Below are positions 31,125-42,377 of a stretch of 64,000 bases of DNA, one piece after another. The DNA comes from Aporrectodea caliginosa (Eukaryota; Annelida; Clitellata; Crassiclitellata; Lumbricidae): the NCBI GenBank assembly GCA_020284085.1, contig JACEVL010000151.1, positions 357,001 through 421,000 on the forward strand, read 5' to 3'. The number at the start of each line of letters is the position of its first letter. Position 1 is the first letter of the stretch. The notes beneath the pieces were generated by a model, which saw nothing but the letters and a program-made list of their open reading frames with translations, had not been told where the DNA came from and ran no database searches. The position numbers and the translations under genes are program-made.

Positions 31125-33047
31125 TATTTAGAACAAGGTTTAACGTCGTCATATGACATCAAAGGCCGTTGACGACAATTTAAACATATACAGTGCAGTG
31201 AAATGAATTCATAGCATCCAAAAGACACTATTTAAGACTGTCCAAACATAACCTTAACATGTCATAGTGTTCATTGTTTAACGACATAAAAAATGACAAT
31301 TCATAAATATACAGTTTGATACATGCAATTTGGTATCTGATGTAAATTCAACAATATTTAGCAGCAATTGTCGTATACAAGAAATTTTTCTTAAAATTAA
31401 TTCTTGAACACCATTCCTAATGCACATTTACTTCTTAATCTATTTATTTCAATAACATTTATTTTACAAAAATTTAAAAGACACAAAAGTTTAACATGAA
31501 GTCCACTTTTGAATTTTTAAGAAGTTATCAATCAGTAAAATCAAGCATTATTAAAGAAATATATTCAAACAGTGAATATGACAATTCTTTATCATTTATT
31601 ATGCTACTGCGTTGATAATAAAAGAGAACAAAACTTCATCCGAGATTCTCAATCTATTACATTTAATGTTATTAATACAGCTTAATTAATATTTTTGTCA
31701 CACATGCAAGTAAGAAATGAAGTTTGTAATATTTTGGTACATTTTACAGAAGTATTTAATAATTTCAATCACACAATATTATCATAATATATGCAAATAG
31801 TTAGAACAGAACTCTATCCACAGCATGTATAAACATGCATTATAACACATCCAACAAGAGTCTACAAACGATCAAAACCATAGAACAAAGATCATAAGAA
31901 AATATTAATTATGATTATGGCATCTGATGCTATCAAACATACTTAGCATCAGTTTTGACACATAAGTGTAAAAGTAAAATCGTTTTTTATTACAGATTTC
32001 AACATATTTGACAACTTTGTTCTGAAATGAGATTCATAATCTCCTTTGTCTAAAATTTTTAAATCTTTAAGGACAATTTATAATGTTATCAACCGGAGTA
32101 TGAGATTCTTGACACATATAATCAATGAGAAGATTTAACAATATTATAGAAAGAGTAACACACAATAAAAAATAAAACAAGACTTCCTAACCTATACCAT
32201 AATGTACATTTAATTAACTGATTTCATACATAAATGAAACTCTTGCAAGAGCTTACAAACGATAACATTTACACAACTTTTCCTTTATAAATAAGACTTA
32301 TAAGCCTATAAACCTCACTTTGTATGCAACCTACATCAAGTAAATTCTTAGTGTTAAAATCTACTTTATATAAGACACATACATCTCTTAATATGTTAGA
32401 AATATTTTCTTTTCTACAAGTTAATAATAAATGGTTTATGTTTTCTGGAACTTTACATAAAGTACAAAGACCACTTTCAAGCTTCTTCATAAGAAGAAGT
32501 CTTTCATTTAGATTTACTTTTCCGAATCTTAATCTTGAAATCTGAACCTCCTTCTTTCTATTAAAGTCAACAAATGTGATGTTTGTGTCCACTATAGGAC
32601 ATAATTTTATTTAAAATGTTGACCCTTAGGATCACTATCATATTTCTTCTGCAATTCGTTAACTACATGCAATTTTATAATTGAAAAGACTTCTTGCAAT
32701 TCTAGATAACTTGTTGAATTAATAATGGGCAAACTGAGTGATTGTTTTGCTAAAGCATCAACTTTTTCATTACCTAATATAGGGTGTCCAATAAGTTCGT
32801 GAACGATTTTGCTTGCAGAAAGCAGAAAATTTATGCAACATACATTAATAATGCTTATGTCATTTGAAAGAGCTGTATGTCCCGAAACCAAAAAGTGTAA
32901 AAAGTGTGAGGTTTTTGCAACTAGGAAATGACGTCATCAATTTATGCTGAGAGGCTATTTTTAGCGAATTTTATGCAGTTGGCGATCGTTTTTCGTAAAC
33001 AAACTCGGAAATGGGCAAAATAGCAGACGTTCAGTTACGCTCGAAAG

Positions 33048-33590
33048 CAGTGTGATTCTCCTTACAGATTTTATTTTAGTTATAGTTATAGGTTATAGTT
33101 AATGGTTTTTTATTTTAGTTATAGTTATAGTTATAGTTAGTATTATTTTTTAGTTATAGTTATAGTTATAGTTAATGGATTTATTTTAGTTAATTTTAGT
33201 TACTACTTAGTTACAATAATTAAGGCTATAAGCAAAATTGTGCATATTAACACGCTGTTTCACAATTTGCTCAGAGCTTTGAAAGCCTTTGAAGCATGGG
33301 TGCATTCAGCTTCATGAATACACGAGTTTCCAAAGTAACTGACAAATTGCATAATAAAAATATCGCATTTTTCGTTCTCATTTATGTCGAATCGTCCGTA
33401 TTGCACTTCCTATTTTCATTTTTTGTATTAACGAAAATAAAGATGAATTTTCGTTATTGTTATTTTCGTTATAGTTATAGTTATAGTTAATGATATTTTT
33501 TAGTTATAGTTATAGTTATCGTTAACGAAATCATTTTATTTTCGTTAACGAACATTTTCGTTATCGTTATCGTTAACGAGAATCACACTG
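33048..33590. mobile_element. hAT-type MITE inside the mariner transposase
   Basis: Perfect 13 bp inverted ends CAGTGTGATTCTC, with the 8 bp target CTCGAAAG duplicated at 33040-33047 and 33591-33598. Removing the element restores the transposase frame exactly. CAGTG termini with an 8 bp duplication define the hAT superfamily. The interior is largely (TTATAG)n/(GTTAAC)n-like simple sequence around a short unique core, with no ORF of note. Confidence 0.96.
33075..33210 (+). repeat. (TTATAG)n array within the hAT MITE
   Basis: Irregular hexamers TTATAG/TTTTAG; a matching array is at 33455-33575 near the other end, so the MITE has simple-repeat arms. Confidence 0.8.
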
Positions 33591-35390
33591 CTCGAAAGCT
33601 GCTATTCTTGCTGAAGAAGGATATTCATATTCCGTTATAGGCCATAAATTAGGACGATCGAAAGGTTGGGTTGCAAAATGGGTTGAAAGAAGCAAGCAAG
33701 GCGAGTTAGGCGATCATGCACGATGCGGTCGACCAAAGATTTTGACACAGGCTGCTATTAAAATAATCAAAAAGGCGAAATACAGACGAGGATTTGGATT
33801 GAGACAGATAGAAAAATCTCTCAAGGCAGGTGGACTGAAGGGCAACAAAGAAACAATCAGAAATTACATGAAAGTGGAGTTGAAGTGGAGAAGTTGGAAA
33901 CGCAGAAAGACGCCATTGCTAACAGACTAGACGCTCAGAATAAAAAACGGTTGTTATTCGCGCGGCAGCATAGACATTGGACATTCGAAGACTGGTCTAA
34001 TGTTTTGTTTAGTGACGAATCGCCGTATCAAGTGTTCTATGTTCCAAACTCACGCAATGACACCGTTTGGGGTTCGCAAGAAGAAAATGTTCCTGTCGCC
34101 TCGCAGGTCAAGTTTAGTCCGACTGTTCTTGTGTGGGGAGGTATGACAGCCTCAGGATTAACGCGACTACATTTTGTACCTCAGCATACATCAATTAACT
34201 CGGAGTATTATATCAATAACATTTTAAAGAAGGAATTGAAACCAGTTTACGACAGACTGGACACTTCTGGAACGATCTCGAAACGACGACTATTCACTGA
34301 CAACGCCGTTAGCGTTTTCCAGCAGGATGGTGCGCGAGCACATACATCTGCTGTTTCGCGAGCATGGCTGAACGAAAATATTCCTAACTACATTGAAAAC
34401 TGGCCTCCAAACTCTCCTGATCTCTCACCGATTGAAAATCTCTGGAGTATACTGTCAAGCAGTGTCTACAAAGATCCTGAACCAAAAACTCCTGCTCAGC
34501 TAAAACGTCGTTTGCGAAAAGCATGGAATTCGATATCGCTTGAAACTTTGCACAACCTCATCGAATCTTTGCCCAGACGAATGAAAGCTGTTATAGCCAG
34601 CAAAGGCAACACTATTGCCTATTAAATGGTACAATAATTATTGATATTTGTTGTGTAGTTTTTTTTAACAAACTAGCAAAATCGTTCACGAACTTATTGG
34701 ACACCCTGTATATTTACATGACTAGGTATCCAAATCAAATGTACTTTGCTTATCTTAATTTTATTAAATGTTCTTAATGTTTCTTGTAAAAGGTTTGGTC
34801 TGGAGCTTGACAAGGAATTTCTAAAGGACATAAGAACACTTAAGGAGTCAGAAAAAATAGCAAAATGTTTAAGTTCTTGATTTTCATTCTCTTATATCCA
34901 ACAAAATACTTCCTTAATAGCATTTAATTCGGCGGCATAAATACTAGAGCTATTGCAGAGACGGATTTGCTTATCTAAATTAAGAATAGGGATTGTGTAA
35001 GCAGCACCGACCAAATCCCCAGCCTTAGAACCATCAGTGAATATAATATTATGTGTGCATGTTTTATATCTGCTCATGTGTTCCATGGAGATAAGACGGA
35101 TAAGTTCAGGATTGTCGTTTTTCTTACTTATTGACTTGTGAAGTGTTATATCAACCTCAATGTCATTATTTAGCCAAGGAGGAGTTGTAGGAAATGTGGG
35201 CGCCTGAAAAGGAAGGTTAAGTGAAGAAAAAAAGTCTTGTGTTCGTGTGTAAGTGGATTCATCCTTATGACCAAATGTTCTGAATTCATTTGTCCAATGA
35301 GGTTGATATGCAGCTCTGACTGGATGATCTGGATTTCCCAAGATTTTTGTACCCAGTTTTAGGGAATTTTGCGATCTTCTCATTTGTTCA

Positions 35391-35700
35391 TGATTGACCG
35401 AAAATGTGGAATATATAGCGTCGCTTACACACGATTTAAAGGTATCTTAGTGGACACTGGTTAGCTCATAGTTATTCTATTATTTAACGTTTAGCGACAT
35501 CTTGTGTTTAATATTTAGCGGGGTTTAAGCCCTTTTAAGACTCTCCCATTTATTCCAATATCTTCATTGTAACATAATGCATCCCTCAAAAACCGTCTTT
35601 GTTTGGTTTAAATAAAAAGTGTGGTTTTGGTTGGTTATGGTTATTGCAGTTGATCTTGGTTGGTTAGTTGCTGTTTAACGACGTTGTGGCATAACACAGA
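35391..35700 (+). repeat. divergent duplicated block, copy B (right part)
   Basis: Resumes CCGAAAATGTGGAATATATA, GTATCTTAGTGGACACTGGT and CGTTTAGCGACATCTTGTG, matching 25890-26160. It shows that the LINE nest is an insertion into an older repeat block. Confidence 0.75.
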
Positions 35701-36570
35701 TAATTAACGTCGCCCTCCTCTTTTCTCTAGGCTTGGGACTGGCACAACCAGAGTACGACCAGTGGCGGAGTTTCAGATGATGTTAAATTAAGCTGAAATA
35801 CGTCATAATTGAGGGCTTTTAAAACCGAGGATCTTTGATGTCAATATAACGATGTTTAACTTTGGAATAAAAAATCGCAGCTGGATACGTTCAACATATT
35901 CGTTCTATCGCCATTGAAGAACATTTTTCAGTCGAAGTCGACGGCCTTCGATGTCATAAGATATCGTTAAACTCTGGATCCATCCAATTGCTATTGAGTT
36001 TAGCTTCACTTCGCTTTTTAAAAATACGAGTCTATAACTGTGAAAACAGTTCCCAAAAAACTTCTGCAGTTGACGTCAACGGCTTTGATGCCACCTTAGC
36101 AACTCCGCCACTGTCGTTAACCAGTTGAATCCATTCCAATCGCTGCTGAATGTGTAGCTCCAGTTTAACTACACTGTGATTATTACCGTCGCCTTTCTTC
36201 TTCTCCATGCTTGAGACTGGCACTACCACAGCAAGGGGAATGTCGTAGGGTGTCGCTGCTGTGTTGTTACCATCAAGTTAAAATAGATGGTAAGATTGCT
36301 ACTGTGTGTGCAGTTTTTGTTTAACGACACTGTGACGATTAGCGTCGCCCTTCTCCTTCTCAAGCCGTGGGAATGGCATTACAACCGTCGGGGTAGTGTC
36401 GTAGCGTAGTCGCTGCTGTGTAATCACTATTTAGTTAATATAGATAGTAAGGTCGACGTTAACCACCTTAGCACCTCCGCCACTGCTGCTAGTGTCAAAT
36501 TTGGATGAAAGTGGGGCAACGCTGATCATCTTAGTTACGACGCAGCGCATGACTAACCCAACAGACATTA
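35655..36570. repeat. cluster of R1 and R2 copies
   Basis: R1 (+) at 35668-35780, 36165-36275 and 36318-36430; R1 (-) at 36470-36565; R2 at 35830-36000 and 36070-36125. The order R2, TTTAGCTTCACTTCGCTTTT, R2, AACCAGTTGAATCCATTCCA, R1 is repeated at 37.8-38.1, 59.9-60.2 and 61.4-61.65 kb, so these modules travel together. Non-coding. Confidence 0.65.
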
Positions 36571-36689
36571 CTGGTCGTCAAGCGCTGAAATAAATAATAA
36601 CGTCACCGTCTGATTACACACCTTTAAATCGCTATTAAACGATGCTATATAAACTGGATTTTCGACAAACGCAGCTATAATTATAATTA

Positions 36690-37665
36690 CTAGACGTTTC
36701 TACCCGGCTTTGCCCGGGTTTTTCCCACGCGTAATTCATTCATTCATTCATTCATTCAGAGCATTTATATAGCGCCCCTTCAAGAAACTACTCAGGAGCG
36801 CTCCCGGCCCAGCCACGACTAAAGAAAAAGACTTGAGGGACTTGTAGAACCCTGTCAGATGGCTTAAAAGTAAAAAACGGAGCTTAAGTGGTAGGTCATT
36901 CCAAATGGAAGGGCCAACAACCGAGAAAGCACGGCGCTGCCTAATAACCAAGCGAGTCCGTGGAACAAGGAACTCACCCTCATCGCAGAGCGAAGCACCC
37001 GACGCGCTGGAACATCATAATGTTTAACGGCTGCAAATTGCTACTTACTTACTTACTCTATATGCTGAAGGGCTTCAAATATTTTAAATGCCCACATATC
37101 TGAACGATATTTAGAGGTGAAAATAGTTTTACCCCGTGTATTTGAATTTTATTACCTGCATGTGACTCAGCTGCTGCCTTGTTTAGCAAAATAATAATGA
37201 GTTGAAATAGTACCGCACGGGTTATCTCTACCTTATATAGCCCTATTATTTGTTTCCCGGGCTAAATATAATAGTAGACGAAGCTCGGCCGTTATTGCGA
37301 TTGTAAATTTTTCGGAGCGACCCGCGTCTTTTAACGAAAGCGCCTGATTTGAAAATTAAGCCCGCGTGACGGAAGATTGCATATTTAGCCCGCGTGACGT
37401 GGACAAATGGCCATACTATGGCCGGTATTATAAGATAGCCTCGTTGAAACAGTTGGAAATTTAAAATGTCCATATATCGGCGTTTAAATAAAACTGCGAG
37501 CTGAAAATAGTCGCGTTGACCTAGACGTGGCGTAATAGTGTTTTGTAAAATTTTGTAAATCGCTAAAGCGTTCCGTTTCGGAGCCTTTACACAACAGACA
37601 AACAAACAAACATACAAAAACGGAAGGACAACGTAAACAGACTTCGCCTTATAATAGGCTGACCA
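36690..37665 (+). repeat. dispersed element starting CTAGACGTTTCTACCCGG, with a LINE inserted
   Basis: The left end has CCCGGCTTTGCCCGGG; the right end has AAACAAACAAACATAC and AGACTTCGCCTTATAATAGG. Repeats of this layout, with a GC-rich protein-free head and (AAAC)n near the tail, are common in invertebrate genomes; I cannot name the family. Minus-strand frame 37246-37617 shows no domain I recognise. An L2-like 3' end lies inside at 36728-37020 and a (TTAC)n patch at 37041-37056. Confidence 0.4.
36728..37020 (-). pseudogene. L2-like LINE 3' end (family L2-E)
   Basis: The minus-strand frame 36748-36951 encodes RRAFSVVGPSIWNDLPLKLR, the conserved last motif before the LINE stop. Its non-coding end GGGGCGCTATATAAATG leads into (TGAA)n (plus strand (ATTC)n at 36729-36758). 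A plus-strand member of the same family is at 57000-57272. Confidence 0.8.
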
Positions 37666-37671
37666 GACGTC

Positions 37672-37745
37672 CCGGTTTTCCCGGGACAGTCCCGATTTTC
37701 TGCTAGCTGTCCCGGCTGCCGAGAAAGGTAGGAAAATGAAAAATC
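37672..37745 (+). mobile_element. possible solitary hAT end
   Basis: CAGACGTCCCGGTTTTCCCG followed by GGACAGTCCCG resembles the terminus of a widespread hAT group, but I find no partner terminus or 8 bp duplication. Confidence 0.3.
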
Positions 37746-37789
37746 GCTACTGCAGACTTGAACATTTTCGTTCAATCGCTATTGAAGCG

Positions 37790-38130
37790 CCGTTTCAAGC
37801 AGAAACATTTCTGTCGACGTCAATGGCCACTGTTCTCATAAGATATCGTTAAACTCTGGATCCATCCAATTGCTACTGAGTTTAGCTTCACTTCACTTTT
37901 GGCGTCGAATTTACGGTAACTGGATATTATGTGTCCGCAAATTAATGGTTGATGAAGCCAGCAGCTTTCGATGCCATAAGATTTCGTTAACCATTTGAAT
38001 CCAATTCAATCGCTGTCCATTGTGTAATTCCTGTTTATCGACACTGTGATGATTAGCGTCGCCCTCCACCGTCTCCAGGCAGTAACCAAGATAGTGCTCT
38101 AGTTAATTTTCTTTATTTAGCGACACCTTG
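37790..38130 (+). repeat. R2-R2-R1 block
   Basis: R2 at 37815-37880 (AAGATATCGTTAAACTCTGG), R2 at 37965-38010 (GATGCCATAAGATTTCGTTA), R1 at 38033-38085 (CGACACTGTGATGATTAGCG). Same order as at 35.9 kb. Confidence 0.65.
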
Positions 38131-38219
38131 TGGCTGCCACTGCCGTTGTCGTTCATCCTACAACACGACGCCGTCCATATATGTAGGTAAAACGCAACAC
38201 GTCGATTTACTGCGGGCGG

Positions 38220-38965
38220 TTATATATAACATCTGCGGGAACCGTTTTAAAGGTGTTTAAGTAGAGCATTGCATTATTCAATGTGTCACCTTATAATTTA
38301 ACAAATATTCTATTAACAAGCGATTGTAATTTTTATTGTAGGCGTTTTTTCCTGAGACCTGTTTATTTTTCAACGAATTGATCTGGCGAAATCCTTCACC
38401 ACCGCTGTCAGTTTGAATGGATGCCAACCAGAGATTGTAGCCTCTGAATTTAGATACCATCGGTATGCAAACCGCCATCCTCAAACTTCAGATTCTAACG
38501 CGCTACTCTAAAGCTAAGCACATGACACCAGCTTATTCAGAGCGCTACGTCGTATCAGAGGGGTTGTCCAGAGAGCATAGATGGATGGATGGATGGATGT
38601 ATATAAATATGGATGTATGAATAGTCAAGTATTCCAGCAATGCGCCAGAGCTTTGTTACCGCTTCTGACTCAAAATAATTATATTATAAAGTGTACATGT
38701 AGACATTTCTTCATGGCGACCGTGTGGCCTCGACCCTGTGAATTTTTTTCAATGAATTGATCGGGTGAGATCCTTCACCACTGCGCCACTTTGAATGGGT
38801 GCCACCCCATTTAAGGTCCCCGTGCAAGGAGCAGTAGTAGTTTCAATATAATTATAGACACTTTGTGATTACAACGATTATTAGTGTCGCCCTCCTCCTT
38901 CATGCAGGCTTGGGACTGACACTAAGGCACGGACGCGTAGTGGCGGAGTTGTGTCGTACGAACCG
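38220..38965 (+). repeat. R4 copies, (GGAT)n patch and R1
   Basis: R4 upstream block at 38240-38330 and R4 core at 38370-38430 (GAATTGATCTGGCGAAATCC). An L2-like terminal motif at 38510-38580 precedes a short (GGAT)n at 38579-38600. A second R4 core is at 38745-38835 and R1 at 38855-38955 (GTCGCCCTCCTCCTTCATGC). Confidence 0.55.
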
Positions 38966-39204
38966 TGCTATAGTAGACTTTTCCCTCTTCAGCGGCATCT
39001 TGTGGCTGCCAGCGATATTGGCGTCGAATTTACGGTTAATGGATATGATGTGTCCGCAATTTAATGGTTGATGAATATATTGCATCTGTAGAAATCGTTT
39101 CAAAGGTGTTTAAGTAAAGCATTACATAATCCAATGTGCTAGTCTATAACTGGACAACGCATACCTGAATGACGGCAACTTGGTAAAATAAAGATCAACT
39201 GAAA

Positions 39205-39335
39205 CTCCGTCACTAATCGTAGCCTACTCTGGTAGTGCCAGTCCCAAACTAGGACAAAGGAGGAGGGGATACCAATCATCTTTTTTATGACAGAGTGTCC
39301 TTAAACATCATTTAACGAACCAACCAAGATCAACG
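39205..39335 (-). repeat. R1 dispersed repeat, hAT target nearby
   Basis: GAAACTCCGTCACTAATCGT, AGTGCCAGTCCCAAACTAGG, AGGAGGGGATACC and CAGAGTGTCCTTAAACATCA. The adjoining R1/R2-type sequence (GTGATTGGTAGCCACAAGAT) is the target of the hAT at 39355. Confidence 0.6.
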
Positions 39336-39354
39336 TGATTGGTAGCCACAAGAT

Positions 39355-41043
39355 CAGTGGCGGTTCTAGAGTTTTTGGACTGGGGGGGGGCTAAAAAGTA
39401 ATTAGCCCCTTCTCATTAATGTGTTCATACCGCTGAGCGTGCTGACCCCGTTTACCCGTTTCAGCAATTACCTACTGAAATGAAAATTAATATTGTCTGG
39501 CCGACGTTCTGATAAACAGAATAATCTCTAAAGTACGATTATGTCCGTATGAAAAAAGAAAAGCTGATGGCAAAAACTTCATCTGTGTAGTAGGCCTACA
39601 TTTTTGTATCGACTTGATCCTTTTTATTGTTCATGCAACATCTTCTACCTCTGCAAAGTTTTAGCAAGATTATACCCAGATATTTTAAATTTTCAGCAAC
39701 AAATTAAGATGCCCATTTTTTATGGGAGCAAATTTATCAACAACAGTTGATGTGTCTTGAAGAAGTGAAAGACTAAGTGAAAGACCAAGTTCCTTCTAAA
39801 TACTATAAGCATGCAAAGGTGATTCAATCTCTGCTTTGACACGTTTAACCTGAGATAAGTTTTGACTCTCTTCAGGGTTGAAAAGCTTCTTTCGGAATTG
39901 GCTGAAGATACAGGAATTGTTAATGTTAGCCTTGCAAATGTGAATTATGTGATTAAATCAGGAAAAGCATAGGGCATAGTCATCAGAAATTGTAAAACAT
40001 ATTCCGCATCGTGTAATCCAGTCTGTCTGAAAATCATGTCTTATAGAGCGCCACTTCAAGATATCTACTCAGATCGAGGCGCTCTCTGCGCTAGCCTATA
40101 ATATTATGATGTTAAATGTCATAACGACGAATATATTGCATCAGTTAGCAAAACAATGCATGGTAACTAAGCTGAAAGAGTTACCAGTGGCGAGCCCACG
40201 CACACACGATGAACAAACCAACGGATTCCCGTCGACAGCTGAAGACGGCATGGGTATTCATTGTATCTGATAATTGTCCAAAAATGCACCAGTTTGACTA
40301 TAAATATTAAAATTGAATTTATTGTGGAGAGAAGACTATACCTCACTACAAAGCATGCACCTCAATTCCATTTGCGGGTTAGAAAATCTATCCCCGCCCT
40401 CAGTATTTGCGGGTAAATATATTGCTGCCAAACTGGGGCAAGCTCTCCCATGTGTACTCGTTTTACATACCTGTCATAGCGTTATCAATGCCGTAGAAAG
40501 TTCATCGTGTAGCTCATCAGCTTTTCTTTTTTTTACTTCTCACAATGAATTTATCCATTAATTTGTGTAGACCTATGTGCGTGCCCAAAAGTATTCTAGT
40601 AGGCCCTACACACTGCTCTGTATACACAAATAGTCATACACACGCACATACAGTATACACTATAGTACGCAGAGGCCTTAATTCTGCCTGCCACTGTCTG
40701 GCTATCCCCCTCTTGGTGTTGCTGTTGCCCTGCTGCTATCCCTGCTCCTAAAGCTAATGTCACCCCAGCGTGCAGGGTCATTGAGTGCTTTCGGCTGGCC
40801 TAATCTCGGCTGCTCAGGCTGTAATCTGTTCTTCAGTCTCTTCTTGAACACCCCAGCCCTTCTGTAGTAACAGAGAAGCAATTAGTATATAGATAGACAT
40901 GTGCTTGGATCTGATCATCTGAGCACTCTGACTGGAGCAGCAGTGCAGAGTCTGGGGGGGCTAAAGTGTGCATAGGGGGCTGAGAAAAACTAGGGGGCTT
41001 TCCATCTAGGGGGGCTAGCCCCCCCCCGGTAAAACCGCCACTG
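39355..41043 (-). mobile_element. decayed hAT element
   Basis: Inverted ends CAGTGGCGGTTCTA (left) and CAGTGGCGGTTTTA (right, inverted), with the 8 bp target CACAAGAT duplicated at 39347-39354 and 41044-41051. G/C-rich subterminal runs (GGGGGGGGCTA) lie near both ends. Length is 1689 bp, too short for a full hAT. A remnant of the transposase C-terminus is on the minus strand. A minus-strand L2-like 3' end trace is at about 40046-40100. Confidence 0.95.
39790..39962 (-). pseudogene. hAT transposase C-terminal dimerisation domain remnant
   Basis: On the minus strand, 39902 leftwards reads ANSERSFSTLKRVKTYLR then QRLNHLCMLIV. This is the diagnostic hATC dimerisation motif of hAT transposases (usual form AxxERxFSxLxxIKTxLR). 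In-frame stops occur upstream, so the gene is dead. The rest of the transposase (catalytic core and BED finger) is deleted. Confidence 0.85.
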
Positions 41044-41499
41044 CACAAGATGTTGAGAAACGCTGAAAACTCAGTGTCCACTTAAATACCCTCAAATCGT
41101 TTGTAACATGCGCTATATATTAAATTTTGCGATCAATCGTTACTGTGACTGTCAAATTTAGATGAAGACGTTCCTCCATCTGAATCTGTCGAGGATTTGA
41201 GAAATTTCATTTACAATAATCCTGTGACAATCTACGCAGTGAGAATGTTGCACAGGACAAGTGTCATCACTTTGAGTCATATTAAAAATCTATGGCTAGA
41301 AGAAGGTCCCGGTCACAATAGAAATTTCATTTTTATGTAATTGACATTTATTTCTTAATAACTTAATAGCTTCTTTACTACATTTATATAGAGGGTATTT
41401 TAGTAGTATCCTTGACTTCGCAGATTTCACATTAGTATAGGCTACTGTCATTCGATTCTTTCAATGTAATCTATTAGGCGTCTCTGATTTCTTAGGCTT

Positions 41500-41710
41500 T
41501 GTTGGTTAGTTGCTGTTTAACGACACTGTACTGTAACAAGGATGATCTGCGTATCACTCCTTCTTTCTCTAGCATTGGGACTGGCAAGCGCCTGAAAAGC
41601 CTCTCTTTACCAGTGAAGAGACTGACCCGGGTCGGGAGCGCTCTCCTCCTTTATCCAGGCTTGGGACTGGCACTGCCAGAGTACGAGCAGTGGCGGAGTT
41701 TAATAACTGT
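41500..41710 (+). repeat. R1 and interrupted R1
   Basis: GTTGCTGTTTAACGACACTG at 41509 with CTCTAGCATTGGGACTGGCA near 41570, then CTCCTCCTTTATCCAGGCTT to AGTGGCGGAGTTTA at 41642-41703. About 60 bp separate the two parts, so one may be an R1 with a small insertion. Confidence 0.6.
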
Positions 41711-41824
41711 TTAAAACCAAAGATAGAGCGATATGGAGACGTCATGTTGAGGCCTTATCTTCGGCGCACCTCTGACGGAAGAGAGAGAGAGACGAAGACG
41801 AAAAATTCTTATCTGGTCGAAAAT

Positions 41825-42205
41825 ATCGAGTGTATTGAGTCCTCAGTTTAACGGCAGCTTATGACAACATAGGCCGTTGCCGCCGACAAAGATTAGTTTT
41901 GGCATATTACAGCTCTATTTATATCCAGTGTAAATAAGAATAATAACTTATAGCGTCAGCTGAAACCGATTTTAAGAAGGTGTCTAGGCGTATCTTAAAA
42001 TTATTGGTAATAAATCGTTTAACGACATCTTATTGCTGCAGCTGTAAGGATCGATAATGTCGACCTCCTCCTTTTTTCAGTCTTGGGACTGGTAATGTCA
42101 GATCACGGGCAGTGACCCACAGTCATCTTCACCTGGTTGTAATTGTAATTGTAATTACGACTATTTATACAGCGTAGTTGGTAGCAAGCTACTTCTAGAA
42201 CGCTT
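41825..42205. repeat. R2 (-), R1 (+) and an L2-like 3' end (-)
   Basis: R2 at 41845-41900 (CAGTTTAACGGCAGCTTATG); R1 at 42005-42130 (CGTTTAACGACATCTTATTG, TCTTGGGACTGGTAATGTCA). A minus-strand LINE tail lies at 42137-42200 (TTGTAATTGTAATTGTAATT then ATTTATACAGCG). Confidence 0.6.
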
Positions 42206-42377
42206 CACAAAACGCCTACTGTCAGACGGTTCTTCAACTTACTTCATTGGCTTCTTGTTGGGTAAAGACTTTGTTTTAAATTTCCCCTCATTGTTTATAA
42301 AACTGTTAACTCTGTCCAGCCACAATACTTAAACGCAGTTCCTACTGAAAAAGCTTATCATTATTAATATTATTATA

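Larger units (their letters stand above)
33011..34625 (+). pseudogene. Tc1/mariner transposase, interrupted and frameshifted
   Basis: The ATG at 33011 opens MGKIADVQLRSKA, is broken by the hAT MITE (33048-33590), and resumes as AILAEEGYSYSVIGHKLGRS, an N-terminal helix-turn-helix. A GRPK-type linker (ARCGRPK) and a second helix-turn-helix (FGLRQIEKSL) follow. One frameshift near 33920-33935 moves to the frame 33885-34625. The catalytic core has FSDES, VFQQDGARAHTS and NSPDLSPIENLW. By my count 35 residues separate the second Asp from the Glu, a DD35E spacing rather than the DD34E of Tc1. Two lesions (MITE and frameshift) make it non-functional. Confidence 0.92.
32780..34708 (+). mobile_element. 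Tc1/mariner element inserted in the LINE
   Basis: The inverted ends share a perfect 33 bp match (AGGGTGTCCAATAAGTTCGT ...), with TA duplicated at 32778-32779 and 34709-34710. The uninterrupted LINE copy at about 22228-22233 shows the empty site (CTAATATATTTAC), which confirms both edges. The element is 1929 bp including a 543 bp hAT MITE. It carries one transposase gene. This is the best-defined DNA transposon in the window. Confidence 0.97.
31125..35390 (-). mobile_element. I-like LINE, 5'-truncated copy 2, interrupted by mariner
   Basis: Same family as 20575-22385 and longer by several hundred bases at the 5' side. The minus-strand frame 34892-35383 gives the start of RNase H: IIFTDGSKAGDLVGAAYT (first Asp) and IYAAELNAIKEV (Glu), then a stop codon. 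Sequence continues to SDSLSVLMSF and IPSHVN, is broken by the mariner at 32780-34708, and resumes with LGNEKVDALA and the C-terminal CX2C..HX4C knuckle (32269-32592). All RNase H catalytic motifs are thus present across the breaks. TGATT at 31119-31123 and 35391-35395 may be a short target duplication. The 3' UTR ends in the R2-like sequence. Confidence 0.88.
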
